From Paragorgia papillata (lineage: Eukaryota > Cnidaria > Anthozoa > Scleralcyonacea > Coralliidae): DNA of 64,000 bases. Positions within the stretch are counted from its first letter, which is position 1. Every line of letters starts with the position of its first letter. The stretch is from contig JAWNZC010000088.1 of the NCBI GenBank assembly GCA_035771165.1, forward strand, positions 602,501 to 666,500, written 5' to 3'. The notes below the pieces were generated by a model, which was not told where the DNA came from, did no database searches, and saw only the letters and a program-made list of their open reading frames with translations. This document shows positions 12,201-24,123 of this stretch, in pieces. A program made the position numbers and the translations under genes.

Positions 12201-12326
12201 GTACAATTAAGGATTTACACTACAAGTGATATTTGAAATTTTTTGCCAAAATTGCACGAGCCGTTAGGCGAGTGCAATTTGGCAGAATTTTCAAATATCA
12301 CGAGTAGTGTAAATCCTTAATTGTAC
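12201..12326. repeat. 126-bp near-perfect inverted repeat
   Basis: GTACAATTAAGGATTTACAC at the left pairs with GTGTAAATCCTTAATTGTAC at the right; the arms continue through GATATTTGAAA and close on TTGCACGAGCCGTTAGGCGA. Typical of a fold-back MITE inserted in the transposon flank. Confidence 0.7.
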
Positions 12327-13362
12327 GAGGAAAATCATGATTACTCATTTATTATATGCATGACAAAATTACGACACGTACGCTTCGTACTCACTCAGTC
12401 ACGCCTTTAAAAACATCTTGTTTCATTACTTGACACTCATTTATTTTGTATTATATATCTCGTTATCTCGTGTAAACAGGTCACTGTGTAACAGCGACAA
12501 AAAATAAGTTCTGTTATAAAAAGAAGAAAACCAACTACAATTTTCTATTTCGCTGTTTCGCTATTACGCCATTTCGCTAATTAGTAACACCTCAGAAAAA
12601 AGGCGGGCGACGCAATTTGTAAAATCATAAAACTCGCAAAAGAACGCTGTATGAACACCGATAGCAGTCAAATAACAAGTCACTATACATTTTGTATTTG
12701 TTTTTTACGCAATCGCTAGTTAAAAGGAAACTAAAGTTCAGGGCCGGTTGTTCGAAGGCTGGATAAGTTCAGTATCCGGTGGCATGGCTCGTTGTGAATG
12801 ATTCCATGATATGAACAATGTTTAATGCTTTGAAATTTAATACGAAGTATAAACTAACAGGGCGAATGTTTCGTGTATTTGATTTATATTGTAAATGTAT
12901 TTTAATATATCTATAAACATGAGTTTAAAAGTTGGATTGTTGATTACTTTTCTCGTTTTCCGCAGAAATTTATCGGGCTTCCGTCTGTCTGCATTTTATG
13001 GCTTCCCTATTTTTATTGGCCACGCTGTGAACAAACAAAGTTGTTTGTCTCGTCGAAAAGATTTGGAGAGCGAAACGTTTTATTTTTAAATATTAAAGCC
13101 GCTGGCGACTGAAGGAAAATACAAGCGAAACAGAGCCGTGATGTCTTAATATTAACATATACTCAGAAGATATTCTATAAACAGAGAGGAACCACAGTTG
13201 ATTTAATATACGACTATTTAATAGGAGACGAAAACACAAAACTGTTAAATGCCGGATATTGCAGGCCAGTATCATATATCACACAACACCATGGTGAGAA
13301 CTTGAATTGTTATAAACCAAAGACTTTCGTTTGCCAAAGATGAAATCCTGTTTCTTTCTGCC

Positions 13363-13439
13363 GAGGGAAACATTGCACTGTTTCACTCTGACGTCAACAA
13401 CGAAGAAGGAAACAGTGCAATGTTTCCCTCTGACGTCAG
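13363..13439. repeat. Inverted repeat with 22-bp arms
   Basis: The 22-nt arms at 13363-13384 (GAGGGAAACATTGCACTG...) and 13409-13430 are exact complements. Each arm is followed by a CTCTGACGTCA direct repeat (CRE-like TGACGTCA). Confidence 0.65.
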
Positions 13440-13790
13440 CTTTAATCATGCGTTGTTCACGTGAATACACAATGATTATTGCATCAGATCGAGAACTTTG
13501 GACTTTTCAGAACATTTTGAAAACAAGAGCTGTTTCGAGCTTGTTTTCTACGAAATAGTCCATTTTCCAAAGGAAAGAATATCTATACATATCTTCAAAG
13601 AAGGTCTGAAGAAAACCTGGATAAATTTAAAGCTGTTCTTTGTACTTGTTGAGTCTGGTGTATTTGTTTAGTTGAATTGAAATTACGAAGACAAAGTCAA
13701 AGTGTTTTGGTAAGTCTTTTTGCCTTTTGCAAATTTCGAGTCAACTTGGTATTTTGTATTTTAAAAGTCGTTGGTATATAACAAAACGCT

Positions 13791-13925
13791 TGTTGGCTTT
13801 TGCCTCGAGAAACATACGGTCCCTCAGGCTTCAATGTCACCCTCGGGCTAAAGCTCTCAGGTGACATTGAAGCCTTCGGGTTCGTATTAAAACTCGATGT
13901 TTCTCTCGGCGCCAGTCAACAAGTG
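13791..13925. repeat. Imperfect inverted repeat, 135 bp
   Basis: The arms contain CGAGAAACAT / ATGTTTCTCG and AGGCTTCAATGTCACC / GGTGACATTGAAGCC. The centre is CTCGGGCTAAAGCTCTCA. Fold-back element. Confidence 0.6.
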
Positions 13926-14249
13926 TATAATGTAAAATCTGTTTTCGACTGACTTGATAGTTTACGTTGTTTCTCATTAGAATATGTTCTACAGTCTATG
14001 TATGGTATTTAATATATTAAAAACTGACTAAAATACTTCCAAAACGCCACTCAAAGAAGCACGGCCTGCTTGATATAGTATGAAAAATGAAGGTACTTTA
14101 CGCTCAAAACTGTCAATCAGCTTCTGCATTCCATTTGTCAGAAGCCATTCTGCCACGTAGCTGTTGTCTTGGCCTTTAAAATCTTTTAAAGCGTACTCCA
14201 TGGCGCGATTAAGAAGTTTAGGGACGCGTGCGATCGAGAAAATTTAGTC

Positions 14250-14415
14250 CCGGACCTCCCGCGGTCTGGTGTCAAATGCCCCACGTCTCGCGGCTCAGTG
14301 TCAAATGCCCTACCCCTACAGCGGTTTAAAAGGTCAAATTTCCCACTCCCGGGACAGGGAAGGGTGTCAAATGCCCGGGGTATGCCCGGGGGGGATGTTA
14401 ACAGTATAAATTGAT
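14250..14415 (-). repeat. Right terminal and subterminal repeats of the PHD/DDE transposon
   Basis: The terminal 45 bp is the complement of the left end (GGGTATGCCC mirrors GGGCATACCC; ATGTTAACAGTATAAATTGA mirrors the first 20 bases). Internal to it are GTCAAATGCCCCA, GTCAAATGCCCTA and GTCAAATTTCCCAC, in the same plus orientation as the left-end copies. Confidence 0.65.
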
Positions 14416-14550
14416 CCGCGCATAAGTGCTGCGTAACACGCTGTTAGCACTGAACATCAAAAGGAAAGCACCAACAACAATGTGAAATGCACACAATATA
14501 GCAACATTTGTACCCAACTAATAATACATTTTTTACTTTTCAACATTATG

Positions 14551-14559
14551 TATCAAATC

Positions 14560-14611
<52 letters not shown>

Positions 14612-14770
14612 GATTTGATGCTGTGTCGCTACTCCGAGTTTCACGCTGTCGCGATCTTCAGGCAACTGACTGATTATTATATAATGAATAGCAGAACCTA
14701 ATCAGTCAGTTGCCTGAAGATCGCGATAGCGTGAAACTCGGAGTAGCGACACAGCATCAAATCTTAATTA
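14551..14770. repeat. MITE-like inverted repeat with a (TA)n insert
   Basis: ATCAAATCTTAATTATA occurs at 14551 and 14755 and inverted at about 14605. Between the last two lie about 57-bp inverted arms (CACGCTGTCGCGATCTTCAG at left, its near complement at right) around a 25-bp loop. The flanking 14416-14550 and 14771-15012 hold only a second (TA)n tract near 14840. Confidence 0.65.
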
Positions 14771-14841
14771 TATTTCGCTCTACCTATAATGGTATTGAGC
14801 GCTCTAGAACCTTACGCCTTTTTGTTACAAACACTTATTGG

Positions 14842-14873
<32 letters not shown>

Positions 14874-15012
14874 TTTATATGACGTTAAATCCCCGCCAAA
14901 ATTCATATTCTGTATTTTAGATTGTAGTTTGCGTATTCGGCACTATTCTGTTTATTGAACATTCAACATTATGTATTTCAAATTCAACTTTTAGCATTGT
15001 ATATTGTACTTT

Positions 15013-16940
15013 GCAATTTCATCATATATTAGCAACATCCTTGGAGTGAGCAGCCGCACAGTAGAGAGGCGGATGTCGTCCTTTGGACTGAGTGTTTCAG
15101 GTACGGTGGAAAAGGTATTTTTAAATTTCCCTTTGGCAAATCTAATCTACCTACGTATGTACCATTGCCCCAATGTTTTTGCAAAATTGAAATACATGGT
15201 GTTTACAATACTATTATATGCCAGAATGGGTTGTTCGTAATATTAATATTTACAGTTTTCAGTTATAGAAATTTAAATGTTTCGAGCTTTCTGAATTTAC
15301 TGTTTTTGATATTACATTTACTAAAAATGCATTCCACCACAAATTATATATAGGACACTTTCCTTTGCCCCTTTTCCCATCAGACTGTTCAAATCAATAT
15401 CTATGAGAGATGTGGAATTCTTTTTATAGAATATAGCCCTTGCCAAAAAGTATGAAGTATGATTAAAAAATGTAAGCTATTGTGTTACTGTTAATACAGG
15501 TATGTACAGTAACATCAATGACAATCAGTTGGATCAACTTGTAGTTGATGTAACAAACCAACACCCAGGGTTTGGTATACGGATGTTAAAAGGCTATTTA
15601 AAAGGCAAGGGCTATCGACTTCAATGGCAAAGGATAAGATTGTCACTTACGAACTGACCCTATTGGCTTGATGGAGAGGTGGAGAAACACTGTCATTACA
15701 GAGTGATGTATCCATTATCATTGTGGCACATCAAGCTTATCAGGTACTGTGTCATAATTCAATTAAAGAGATGTGTATTGATTGTAACAATATATGTATA
15801 TATATTTATATTTATAAAATAGGTTGAGTCTTACGCACGCTGTGATTGGTCAGTTACCGTGTTTATATCAGGCTATGTAAACACGGTTGTGATGTCACAG
15901 CACATTTCTTAGTCTTATTTCATAAAAGAAATAGAAAATGGATGCCCTGTGTTTATATACCTAATGCAAACACTTGAGTGAGTTTGGGAGAATTTGAAAG
16001 TACTTATGTAAACCCTTGCCTACATCTCAGATTCACATAAACTTTTGAATTCTCCCAACTCATTCAGGCTATATAAACACAGGCAGCCATTTTCTATTTC
16101 TTAAATTTAAATAAATATATATATATATATATATACCGTATATATAATATTTTATATTGAAACAACAGGTGGAGAGTAGTTGTTCATGGTGGTATAGATG
16201 GCTACTCGAGAATTCCAGTATATCTGAGGGCATCCAACAACAATAGAGCAACCACTGTTCTTTCATGTTTTATTGAAGCTGTGAATGAGTATGGTCTTCC
16301 TTCTCGGGTGAGATCAGACAAAGGTTGTGAAAATGTAGATGTCTCAGCATATATGTTAAATCATATTCAACGAGGTCCTGGAAGAGGAAGTATGATAACA
16401 GGTAAAGTATGTATAGTTGGTTTAACTGATAGACTCTATTTGTATATGTACATACTGAAATGAGAATTACAGATACTGTAAATCCATTCATCTGAATTAC
16501 TTTAACCATAATTGTTCAAATTGTTTTCAATGTTAATCCAATTCCAATGCTAATATTTTATCCATGTACTGTATTTAACCTGACCATTGTTTTCTGGTGA
16601 TAATTACAGTACTGTGCATGTATATTGTTTGAAATTTCCAGGAAAAAGCACACACAATCAGAGAATTGAGCGACTTTCGAGAGATGTGTTTGGTGGATGT
16701 CTCAGTCTTTTCTACGAGCTATTCTATTACTTAGAAAACCAAGAAATTCTCAACCCTGATGACGAATTGCATTTATGGTGCCTCCATTTTGTGTTCTTGC
16801 CTATTATTAACAGGCACATAGACAACTGGAGAGCTGCATATGTTCACCATCCTTTGAGTACAGCAAACAACAAATCTCCTATGCAGCTGTGGATTAGTGG
16901 ACTGGCTAAAGCAAGGGGTACACAACGCAGGGGCGGATTT
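15013..16940 (+). pseudogene. rve-type integrase / HTH protein relic, spliced
   Basis: Member of a metazoan family with an rve-like (DDE) core known to me from sponge, cnidarian and fish genomes. In-phase exons: about 15013-15100 (HTH, NILGVSSRTVERRMSSFGLS), 15500-15743, 16169-16401 and from 16642 to about 16940. The second catalytic D is in [12 protein letters not shown] and the E in THNQRIERLSRDVFGG. The first acid should follow LWHI, but the text runs LWHIKLIR: about four codons including that Asp are deleted. A TGA interrupts the 15500 exon after RLSLTN. The C-terminal segment NRHIDNWRAAYVHHPLST fits the family. Conclusion: inactive relic. Introns carry MITEs and (TA)n. Confidence 0.72.
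15925..16103. repeat. MITE-like inverted repeat in integrase intron
   Basis: Arms AAGAAATAGAAAATGGATGC (15927) and GCAGCCATTTTCTATTTCTT (about 16083-16102) are near-perfect complements and extend through CCTGTGTTTATATA. A related palindrome (CGTGTTTATATCAGGCTATG) precedes it at 15857. Confidence 0.6.
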
Positions 16941-17044
16941 AGCGTTAGTCAAGTAAGTCAGATGACTAACGTGAAAATTGTTAAGCGAAAATTGTATTTT
17001 ATATTATATTATATTTATGCTTAGAAGTGAAGTAACATTACGTA

Positions 17045-17400
17045 ACGTTACGTGTTGCAGGATTTAAGCCGATTTAGCCATTCTCATTCTCATTAGTCCA
17101 AAACAGCCAAAACTCGAGCGCTGACTGGTTTAGATTTTGCAGGATTTAGGCCGATTCTTGCAGGATTTAGGCCGATTCTTGCAGGATTTAGGCCGATTTA
17201 GCCATTCTCATTGGTCCAAAACAGCCAAATCGCGAGCGCTGACTGGTTTAGATTTTTGCAGGATTTAGGCCGATTTAGCCATTCTCATTGGTCCAAAACA
17301 GCCAAATCGCGGGCGCTGACTGGTTTAGATTTTTGCAGGATTTAGGCCGATTTAGCCATTGTGATTGGCTAAAACGAGGCGAATCGTTGAATCTGATTGG
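17045..17400 (+). repeat. Tandem repeat upstream of the OTU-hAT gene
   Basis: About four copies, some partial, of a roughly 77-bp unit built from TGCAGGATTTAGGCCGATTT, AGCCATTCTCATTGGTCC and AGCGCTGACTGGTTTAGA. It ends 90 bp before the hAT start codon, so it may be subterminal repeats of that transposon or its promoter region. Confidence 0.7.
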
Positions 17401-17486
17401 TTGATTGCTTTGCCGAAAGTATGCCGTACCGGAACCCTGCAAAATGCGGTCTGCAAGGTCTTCGTTCAGTCTAATTCTGTTCGATC

Positions 17487-20400
17487 ATGGCTTCTACATG
17501 CTTGTTAGATCGTGCGTTGTGTGCTTTAAAAAGCAACGATGATGTCCTTTTGCGGCAAATGTATGTTGATTTGTCTGCGAGAATGAGTGCTTGTCGAGTA
17601 CTGGCGGCCGGAGAGCATTTCCCGAAGATTGGGAAGACATTATACCGAGATATCGGTGCTGAGACGACTTATTTACCACAGCACGTGAAGGTGGACAAGA
17701 GCAAGCCATATGTCGCTCTAAGGTAAGCTTATCTATACAGTGGTTTATCAATATGAATTCAATATCGATGTTACTTAGTCTGCCTGTCATGTTAGCTTCC
17801 TTTGTTGATTAGATATCCTTTCATATTAGCATAATCTACGTTGAGCAGAGCACACTGGTTTTATTAATATTCATAAACCAACGCTAAAGCTTCATGTATT
17901 ATGTATATACGTCTACTTAGTAGTGTCTCAATTCTAGATACTCGCTAGTATGCGAAGTACTACAAATTTTGTATTATTTGTCACAGATTGCCTTTCCACA
18001 GTAGTTTACATTCGTCCTCAGTTCAAGATTTCTGATGGAATTATGTTATCTTAATATTTTAGGTCTGAAGCTTCTGGGAATTGTCTTTATAGCTCTGCGT
18101 CCTTGGCCTTGGTAGGAGATAATTCCCTTGTTGAAACACTGAGGGTTACGGTATCAATTGAGCTTTTTTTAAATGCCACCTTTTATTGTAATCATCCATC
18201 TTTTCATTCTATCTTTGCAAAGCACAAAGAGAAAGTATGTAGTAGTGTAAACAATCTTTTGCCTATGTCCGTTTCATTTGATAGCTTGGATTCTGGTTTA
18301 TCTGGAGAAAACCTAGTTAGGGTGGAAGCCATTTCCAACTGTGAGAATAAAAAATGGGCAAGCTTTCTTTGTATACTTGGTCTCTCTTCAATTACAAATA
18401 GAAATATTACTTTGTTCTATCCGGACTGTGGAGAACTTAGGTTTAAATTACTATTTAATCAACAAGTAAACCCTCGTCTTCCTTTGGCAACTGCATCTGA
18501 TGATCTACATATACTGTTTAGTTTTGAAGGTGCAGTCACTGCTGGTGAAGTATTTAAACCAAACCATTTTGTGCCTATTGTCTTTGGGGTAACTAGGGTG
18601 AAAAGGAAGGCACGGCAGGCAGCTCCACAAATTCTAAAGCGAAGTTGTAATGTTGCTCCTGTTAGGGGCACTGGTAAGGATGCCTCCCCTAAAATTTCTT
18701 CTTTTTTCTCACCTGCTTCTACTGTTCAAGCAGAATCTAATACAGTTGGTAATAAAGTAATTTTACCTAGTACAAGTTCAAGTGGGCAGCAAGGTGCTAG
18801 TAAGAAGAAATCCATTCTTACACCAAAGCCTACTTTAATTTTAAGACATGAATATGATGTTGCATATTTCAGAGCAAAAGCCAAAAATATGGACAATACA
18901 CAGATATTAGACCTCATCCAAAATGTTTTTAAGCCTGACGAGTCTTTTTCTTTTCCAAGAACTGATGGTAGATCTTTTCTTTATAAATGGTTCAAAGATT
19001 ACTCATGGTTATGTTACTCTCCTAGTTTAGATGGTGCATTTTGTCTTCCTTGTGTCTTGTTTGGGGATCGGTATCCAGTAAAAAATACAAAAATTAGAAA
19101 ACTATTTTCTGAGCCAATGTCATACTGGAATGATGCATGTGCTTGTTTTAGACGCCATGTTGGTTTGGGGTCGAAGGCTATTTCAAAAGCAGGATTGCAT
19201 GAAAGTACATCAAATTTATTTACAAAACTTATTGGTCAAGCATCGGGTGAGCTCCAACCAATTGATGTAATGGTTGATGAGAATGCAAAGAAACAAATTC
19301 TTGAAAACCGGAAAAAGCTTGTACCAATTGTTGATACCATTAAGCTGTGTGGTCGTCTTGGTTTGCCATTGCGAGGACATCATGATGATTCAAAATATCA
19401 TCCTGAGGTTGGGTCCTACTCCCAAGGAGGTGTTGGTAATTTTGTTGAACTTTTGCATTATAGGGTTCGAGGGGGTGATAGTGTCATCGAAGAACATTTA
19501 AAAAATTGTCCAAAAAATGCTTCCTATATTTCCAAGACCACTCAAAATGACTTAATCAAATGTTGTGGCCAGGTTATTACTGAAAAGATTGTTGATGAAG
19601 TTAAAAGAAACAAATTTTTTTAGTATTATTGCAGATGAAGCAGCAGATTCTTCAAATAAAGAGCAAATGTCTCTTGTTTTGCGTTTCGTTGATGACGATA
19701 GAAACATAAGGGAAGATTTTGTACGATTTTTGCACTGCAGATGGGGTTTATCTGGTGCAGCTCTTGCCAAACTTATTTTGGATGCACTGACTGATCTATC
19801 TTTAAATGTTAATGATTGTAGAGGCCAAGGGTATGATGGAGCTGGAGCTGTTGCTGGTCACATCAATGGTCTTTCAGCTCACATATTACGTCTAAACTCG
19901 AAAGCAATATACACTCATTGTTATAGTCATAGATTAAATTTAGCAATATGCGATTCTTGTTCTGTTCCTCTAGTAAGAAATGCCTTCACTCAAATCAAGG
20001 AATTGTCATACTTTTTTAACTTGTCAGATGGACGCCAAATGCTTCTTGAGAAAAATGTTCTAAAATATTGCCCAGATTCAAACAAAATGAAATTAAAAGA
20101 TGTTTGTAGGACAAGGTGGATTGAGCGAGTTGATGGAATGGATTTGTTCCAGGAATTGTTTGTCCCAATTTTTTTTACTTTAAGTGAAATGAGCTTAAAT
20201 GCTGAGAGAGTGTGTAACCCAGCCACTTCATCTAAAGCAACATCTTTTTTAGCACTAATTTCTTCTTTTCAATTTATTGTTGCTCTTGTTATTAGTAGGA
20301 ATATTTTGGACTTGACTCTACCTGTAACTCAGTTGCTACAGTCTAAAGTCAATGATGTCATGGATGGCATGCATTTGAATGATGCACTAAAAGGTTTAGG

Positions 20401-21115
20401 AATTAGAGTGCGAGATCAAATTAATTTTTACCATGACACCTGGTACAGCCAAGCAGTTGCTTTGGCTGCTAAAGTTGACATAGAAGAGAAAATGCCAAGA
20501 ATTGCTAGCCGACAGACTACCAGATGTAACCTCCCAGCCTCCAATGCCTCTGAATACTATAAGAGGGTTATTACAATTCCACTCGTAGACCACCTGAACT
20601 CTGATCTCAAAACTAGATTTGACTTCAGTAAGGTTAATGCTTACTATGGTTTCAGTGTTGTACCTTCCAAAATGATTTCTTTGTTAAATACCTGCAATTC
20701 AGATGATCAGAGTTGGAAAGAAAAATTTAAAATCTTCACCAATTTTTATGAAGACGATCTTCCAAATGCCTTGGCAATGGATGCTGAATTGGAGCTGTGG
20801 CAAAAATATTGGGAAACTTACAAGGGGTCACGACCTGACAGTGCTGCTTCTACGCTTAAGGCTTTAAATTTTGATGCATTTGAAAACATCAAAATAGCTC
20901 TTCGTATCTTAGCTACTCTCCCTGTAACATCCTGTGAGTGTGAGCGTTCCATCTCAGCTTTACGTATGTTAAAAACCTATAACAGGAGCACTATGGTTGA
21001 AACCCGCTTGAATGGCCTTGCACTCATGCAAATTCATCAGGAAATTGAACCTGATGTTCAAGATGTAATAAATAAATTTTCCTTTGGCAATCGAAGATTA
21101 GAACTGAAGTTGTAA
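17487..21115 (+). CDS. OTU-like domain fused to hAT-family (DUF4371-type) transposase
   Basis: Two exons, 17487-17722 and 18063-21115, with an intron GTAAGC...TTTTAG joined in phase. The N-terminus (about residues 60-240) looks like an OTU cysteine-protease domain: SEASGNCLYSSASLAL holds the Gly-Asn-Cys, NHFVPIVFG the candidate His; the usual Asp before GNC is replaced, so activity is uncertain. A Ser/Pro linker leads into the hAT part: zinc-finger-like region (FCLPCVLFGDRYPV, CFRRHVG), RNase H-like core with IIADEAADSSN and GQGYDGAGA, and the C-terminal dimerisation region (TSCECERSISALRMLKTYNR). One 1-nt shift lies in a run of seven T at 19615-19621; either side is intact for over 500 codons. 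That could be a young inactivating indel, sequencing error or programmed slip. Confidence 0.85.
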
Positions 21116-21320
21116 AACTACAGTGTATTTCATGTATATTATACGTTATTACATATAACTTTTAAACATATACAGTAAGTAATAAGGTCTGGGGAAACAG
21201 ATTGAAAGCTAAGGAATAAATATCTGTGACGTTTCTACATAAGCTAATTTTCTGACATGTGACTAAGGTGAAATTTTAATCTGATAATTGCACTGGCAGG
21301 AATTGAACTTGGGTTGCTGG
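21116..21320. other. 3' flank of OTU-hAT gene
   Basis: AT-rich tail without a gene. Around 21285-21350 the minus strand reads like the 3' half of a tRNA (GTTCAATTCC B-box-like), which leads into the tandem repeat that follows. Confidence 0.35.
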
Positions 21321-21327
21321 TGCCTGA

Positions 21328-21760
21328 AAACCAGACAGCTCATAGTAACATGGGTTAGTAGGGGGATGGGTAGTGGTGTATTAGATGGGGGGTTGGAATG
21401 ACCAGGATGATGTAGACAGTTGAGCTCCTCTGTGTCCATGAAATGTCCCATTATGGTCATTAACAAAAGCTTCTCCTAACCAGACATTGTCTGCTTGGGT
21501 TGAGGTGTAAAAGGCGGGTATCTGGCGCCTGAAAACCAGACAGCTCACAGTAACATGGGTTAGTAGGGGGGTGGGTAGTGGTGTATTAGATAGGGGTTAG
21601 AATGACCGGGATGATGTAGAGAGTTGAGCTCCTCTATGTCCATGAAATGTTCATTATGGTCATTAACAAAAGCTTCTCCTAACCAGACATTGTCTGCTTG
21701 GGTTGAAGTGTAAAAGGCGGGTATCTGGCGCCTGAAAACCAGACAGCTCTGGGTAGGTGG
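21328..21760. repeat. About 200-bp tandem duplication (2+ copies)
   Basis: Each unit starts GGCGCCTGAAAACCAGACAG or nearly so and contains AGTAACATGGGTTAGTAGGG, GTCCATGAAATGT and TGTCTGCTTGGGTTGA. Copies start at about 21327 and 21527, with the first 25 bp of a third at 21729. Possibly SINE-derived. Confidence 0.75.
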
Positions 21761-22817
21761 GGCTCAACAGCCATGGAAGGCAGCCCACCTAGGAGAAGGA
21801 AAACTCTGATTTCAAACCCCAGCTAGACCTTCACTTGTGTGTTGGTTGGGCCGCTGTCCATGTCGGATTCACTGCGTTACCATGGTGTTTCCTAGGCATG
21901 CTGATGAGCTCTGACATAGGGCGAAACAGTGAACTTTTTTATACTAGCATGTGACCACATATCTTTCTACTGTTTATTGGATTTCCCCACCCCCATTCCT
22001 GGAAAAACTTAACTTAAACTAGTCTTAAAATATCAAAGTCCAATTTGGACAAAACCTTTCTTGAAAATCCTTTCTTGAAAATGATAAAATATCCCATTAA
22101 AAACATGTTTTAAAACATTTAAAATTTTGCTCAAAAGTGCTGTCAGAATACGGGAAATGCCATTTCAGAGATCCAAATTTCAAAAATTTTGTTTGGTTTG
22201 TTATATTAATAAGAATTTCAGATAGATTGAATAAAATTATATATGCAAATTTGATGCATTACATTGTACTAAACACAATAGATGTGCTCACACAGTAAAG
22301 TGATCATCAGGTAACTGAGTAAGTTCCACTTCGGTTGATCTATCGCATTGCTGCTGCAATTATCCCACTCAACATCAATTCGAGGTATCACCTCTCTAAA
22401 CAACGGCACCCTGTCTAAAGCCCAATTTCAGTTTATAAGTAGTAAATGCATGCCTAATCAATAGTTTACTGGTAGCTTTATTCTCTAATGGGACAAGTTG
22501 ATATTTTTATTAGGGTGATTATAGCAACTATGGTATTGACCTGGCAAGGGCCCATTCCTGAAACAGGACCAGATGTGGTTGAAGTTCCTGGAACAGACTG
22601 CCCTTTTCCTAATGCCCAGGTAAACCTGTTACCGAGAACCGTCAACATGAGTTATTTCGAGGGAGTAGAAACATCTACTCGTTTAACCAACATTTTAAAT
22701 AATTGAAGAACAATGCAAAGGCCTTGCATATGATACCCACTTAAAGAATGGTGTTAAAATATATAATTTTCTAAAATATCAGGGCTTTCAGTATAAGATT
22801 CTGAGTATAGGTGCTCA
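21761..22817. other. Gene-poor stretch
   Basis: I see no domain-bearing ORF, RNA gene or clear repeat. A 72-aa open frame at 22488-22706 has no recognisable motif. Confidence 0.4.
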
Positions 22818-23330
22818 TTGGACAGGGCTTGAAATTTTCAATTTTCGGCAGTATCCAATGGGATACCACGTTTCTGAATTTGGTATCCCTCCTTTAAATC
22901 TTAGTCTCCCACTTTTGAATACTAAACATCTGAAATTGCAATAATATCTAAAATTAATTATAACAGTTTGTGATAGTGCCTGCAGTTACGTTACGTTTGA
23001 AGACGTTACGCTACATTCTAAGACGTTACGTTACATTGTAAGACGCTACATTCTAAGACGTTACGTTACATTGTAAGACGTTACATTATAAGACGTTACG
23101 TTACATTACAAGACGTTATGTCAGATTCTGTGGCTGTGCGCTACCGAAATTTTTATTGTATCCTGTTGGGCTACTTAAGACTTCTAGTATCCAAAACGAA
23201 AATGTAGTATCCCGTGGATATATAGCCTCCCTCGCAGCCGTGTCCAGTATTCGGCCCCCCTCCACCTACCCACCTAGGTGGAGGAGGCTAGTGGATATCG
23301 GGATACCGCAAATTTCAAGCCCTGCTCATC
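22818..23330. repeat. MITE-like element with ACGTTACGTTACATT minisatellite
   Basis: Ends are inverted: CAGGGCTTGAAATTTTC at the left and GCAAATTTCAAGCCCTG at the right. Near each end lies GGGATACC. The interior (22985-23125) has repeated AGACGTTACGTTACATT units. No ORF. I could not settle a target-site duplication. Confidence 0.55.
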
Positions 23331-24123
23331 CTGACAGACAGAACGAATGCATAAATGAATGAATGAACGGAAAGTACGTGACGTATTTATTGAATCTGGT
23401 TGGAAAAGAAACTGCTAGAACTAAAATTACATCCGGCGATTTCTAGCAAAAAACCTGCTGGAGCTCCAGCTTGAGCCGGGTCTTATAATGAAAGCTCTAA
23501 ATATGAATGTGTTACAAGTGCAACATAGCATTTCTTATGTGTTGCTAAATTATCGTTGTAAGAAAAATGAACTCAAGTCTGGGCACTATGCAGTAAATAG
23601 GGAAATGATATTGAAATTAATAGCCTCGTTCTTAGGGGCCCTAAAGTATGAAATGAATAACTTTTTGGCATTTTTTTGATGAACACAAAAGCAGGGCATT
23701 CACAAAAAATTTCAAGATAATCCGACATCTAGTCTCCGAACTATGAACTCCCGAACTGTGCCATGGCTATTTCATTTATAGAGAAATTTGTGCTGTCTTT
23801 AACAATGCATTACGATGTATAATTGTCCATCAGCTATACATAAGAAGAATGTATTTTAGTATCAATGGATCCCATCTGCATACTGTACGTCATAAGGCAT
23901 TTATTTGTTAACTAGAGCACAAATTTCTTCAAATACAAACTATCCATGGCAAACTTTGAGAGTTTGCAGCTAGAAAACTATATACTAGATTGTCTTGAAA
24001 GTTGAAATTGTCCGTGAATGCTGTTATCATGCTCTTTTGTTTATAAAACAAAAAAATAGCAGCAAATTTTTTCCCTTCATATACACTTTAAGCTGTGTAT
24101 CATGGTATAAAATTACAAGTGCT
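23331..24123. other. Gene-poor stretch
   Basis: No gene recognised. A short plus-strand frame from 23488 (MKALNMNVLQVQHSISYVLL) could be a decayed exon of the downstream DUF6589 family gene, but no flanking exon supports it. Confidence 0.3.

Larger units (their letters stand above)
12099..14260. other. Non-coding right flank of the PHD/DDE transposon
   Basis: 2.2 kb upstream of the SAM ORF without a convincing gene. It holds three separate long inverted repeats (listed individually) and presumably the promoter of the two-ORF unit. Short open frames here lack any recognisable domain and I treat them as chance. Confidence 0.5.
6623..14415 (-). mobile_element. 7.8-kb DNA transposon with TIRs, SAM ORF and PHD/DDE ORF
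   Basis: The ends are inverted copies of each other: ATCAATTTATACTGTTAACA, a C-run, then GGGCATACCCC at 6623-6665, and its complement at about 14370-14415. Both ends also hold subterminal repeats GTCAAATGCCCCA and GTCAAATTTCCCAC, all on the plus strand rather than mirrored. Inside are two minus-strand ORFs (12098-10805 and 10793-7452) that form one unit. No clean target-site duplication is visible at the borders I chose. The right 2.2 kb is non-coding and loaded with hairpins. I could not place the element in a named superfamily; the DDE-like motifs point to cut-and-paste transposition (inference). Confidence 0.72.
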
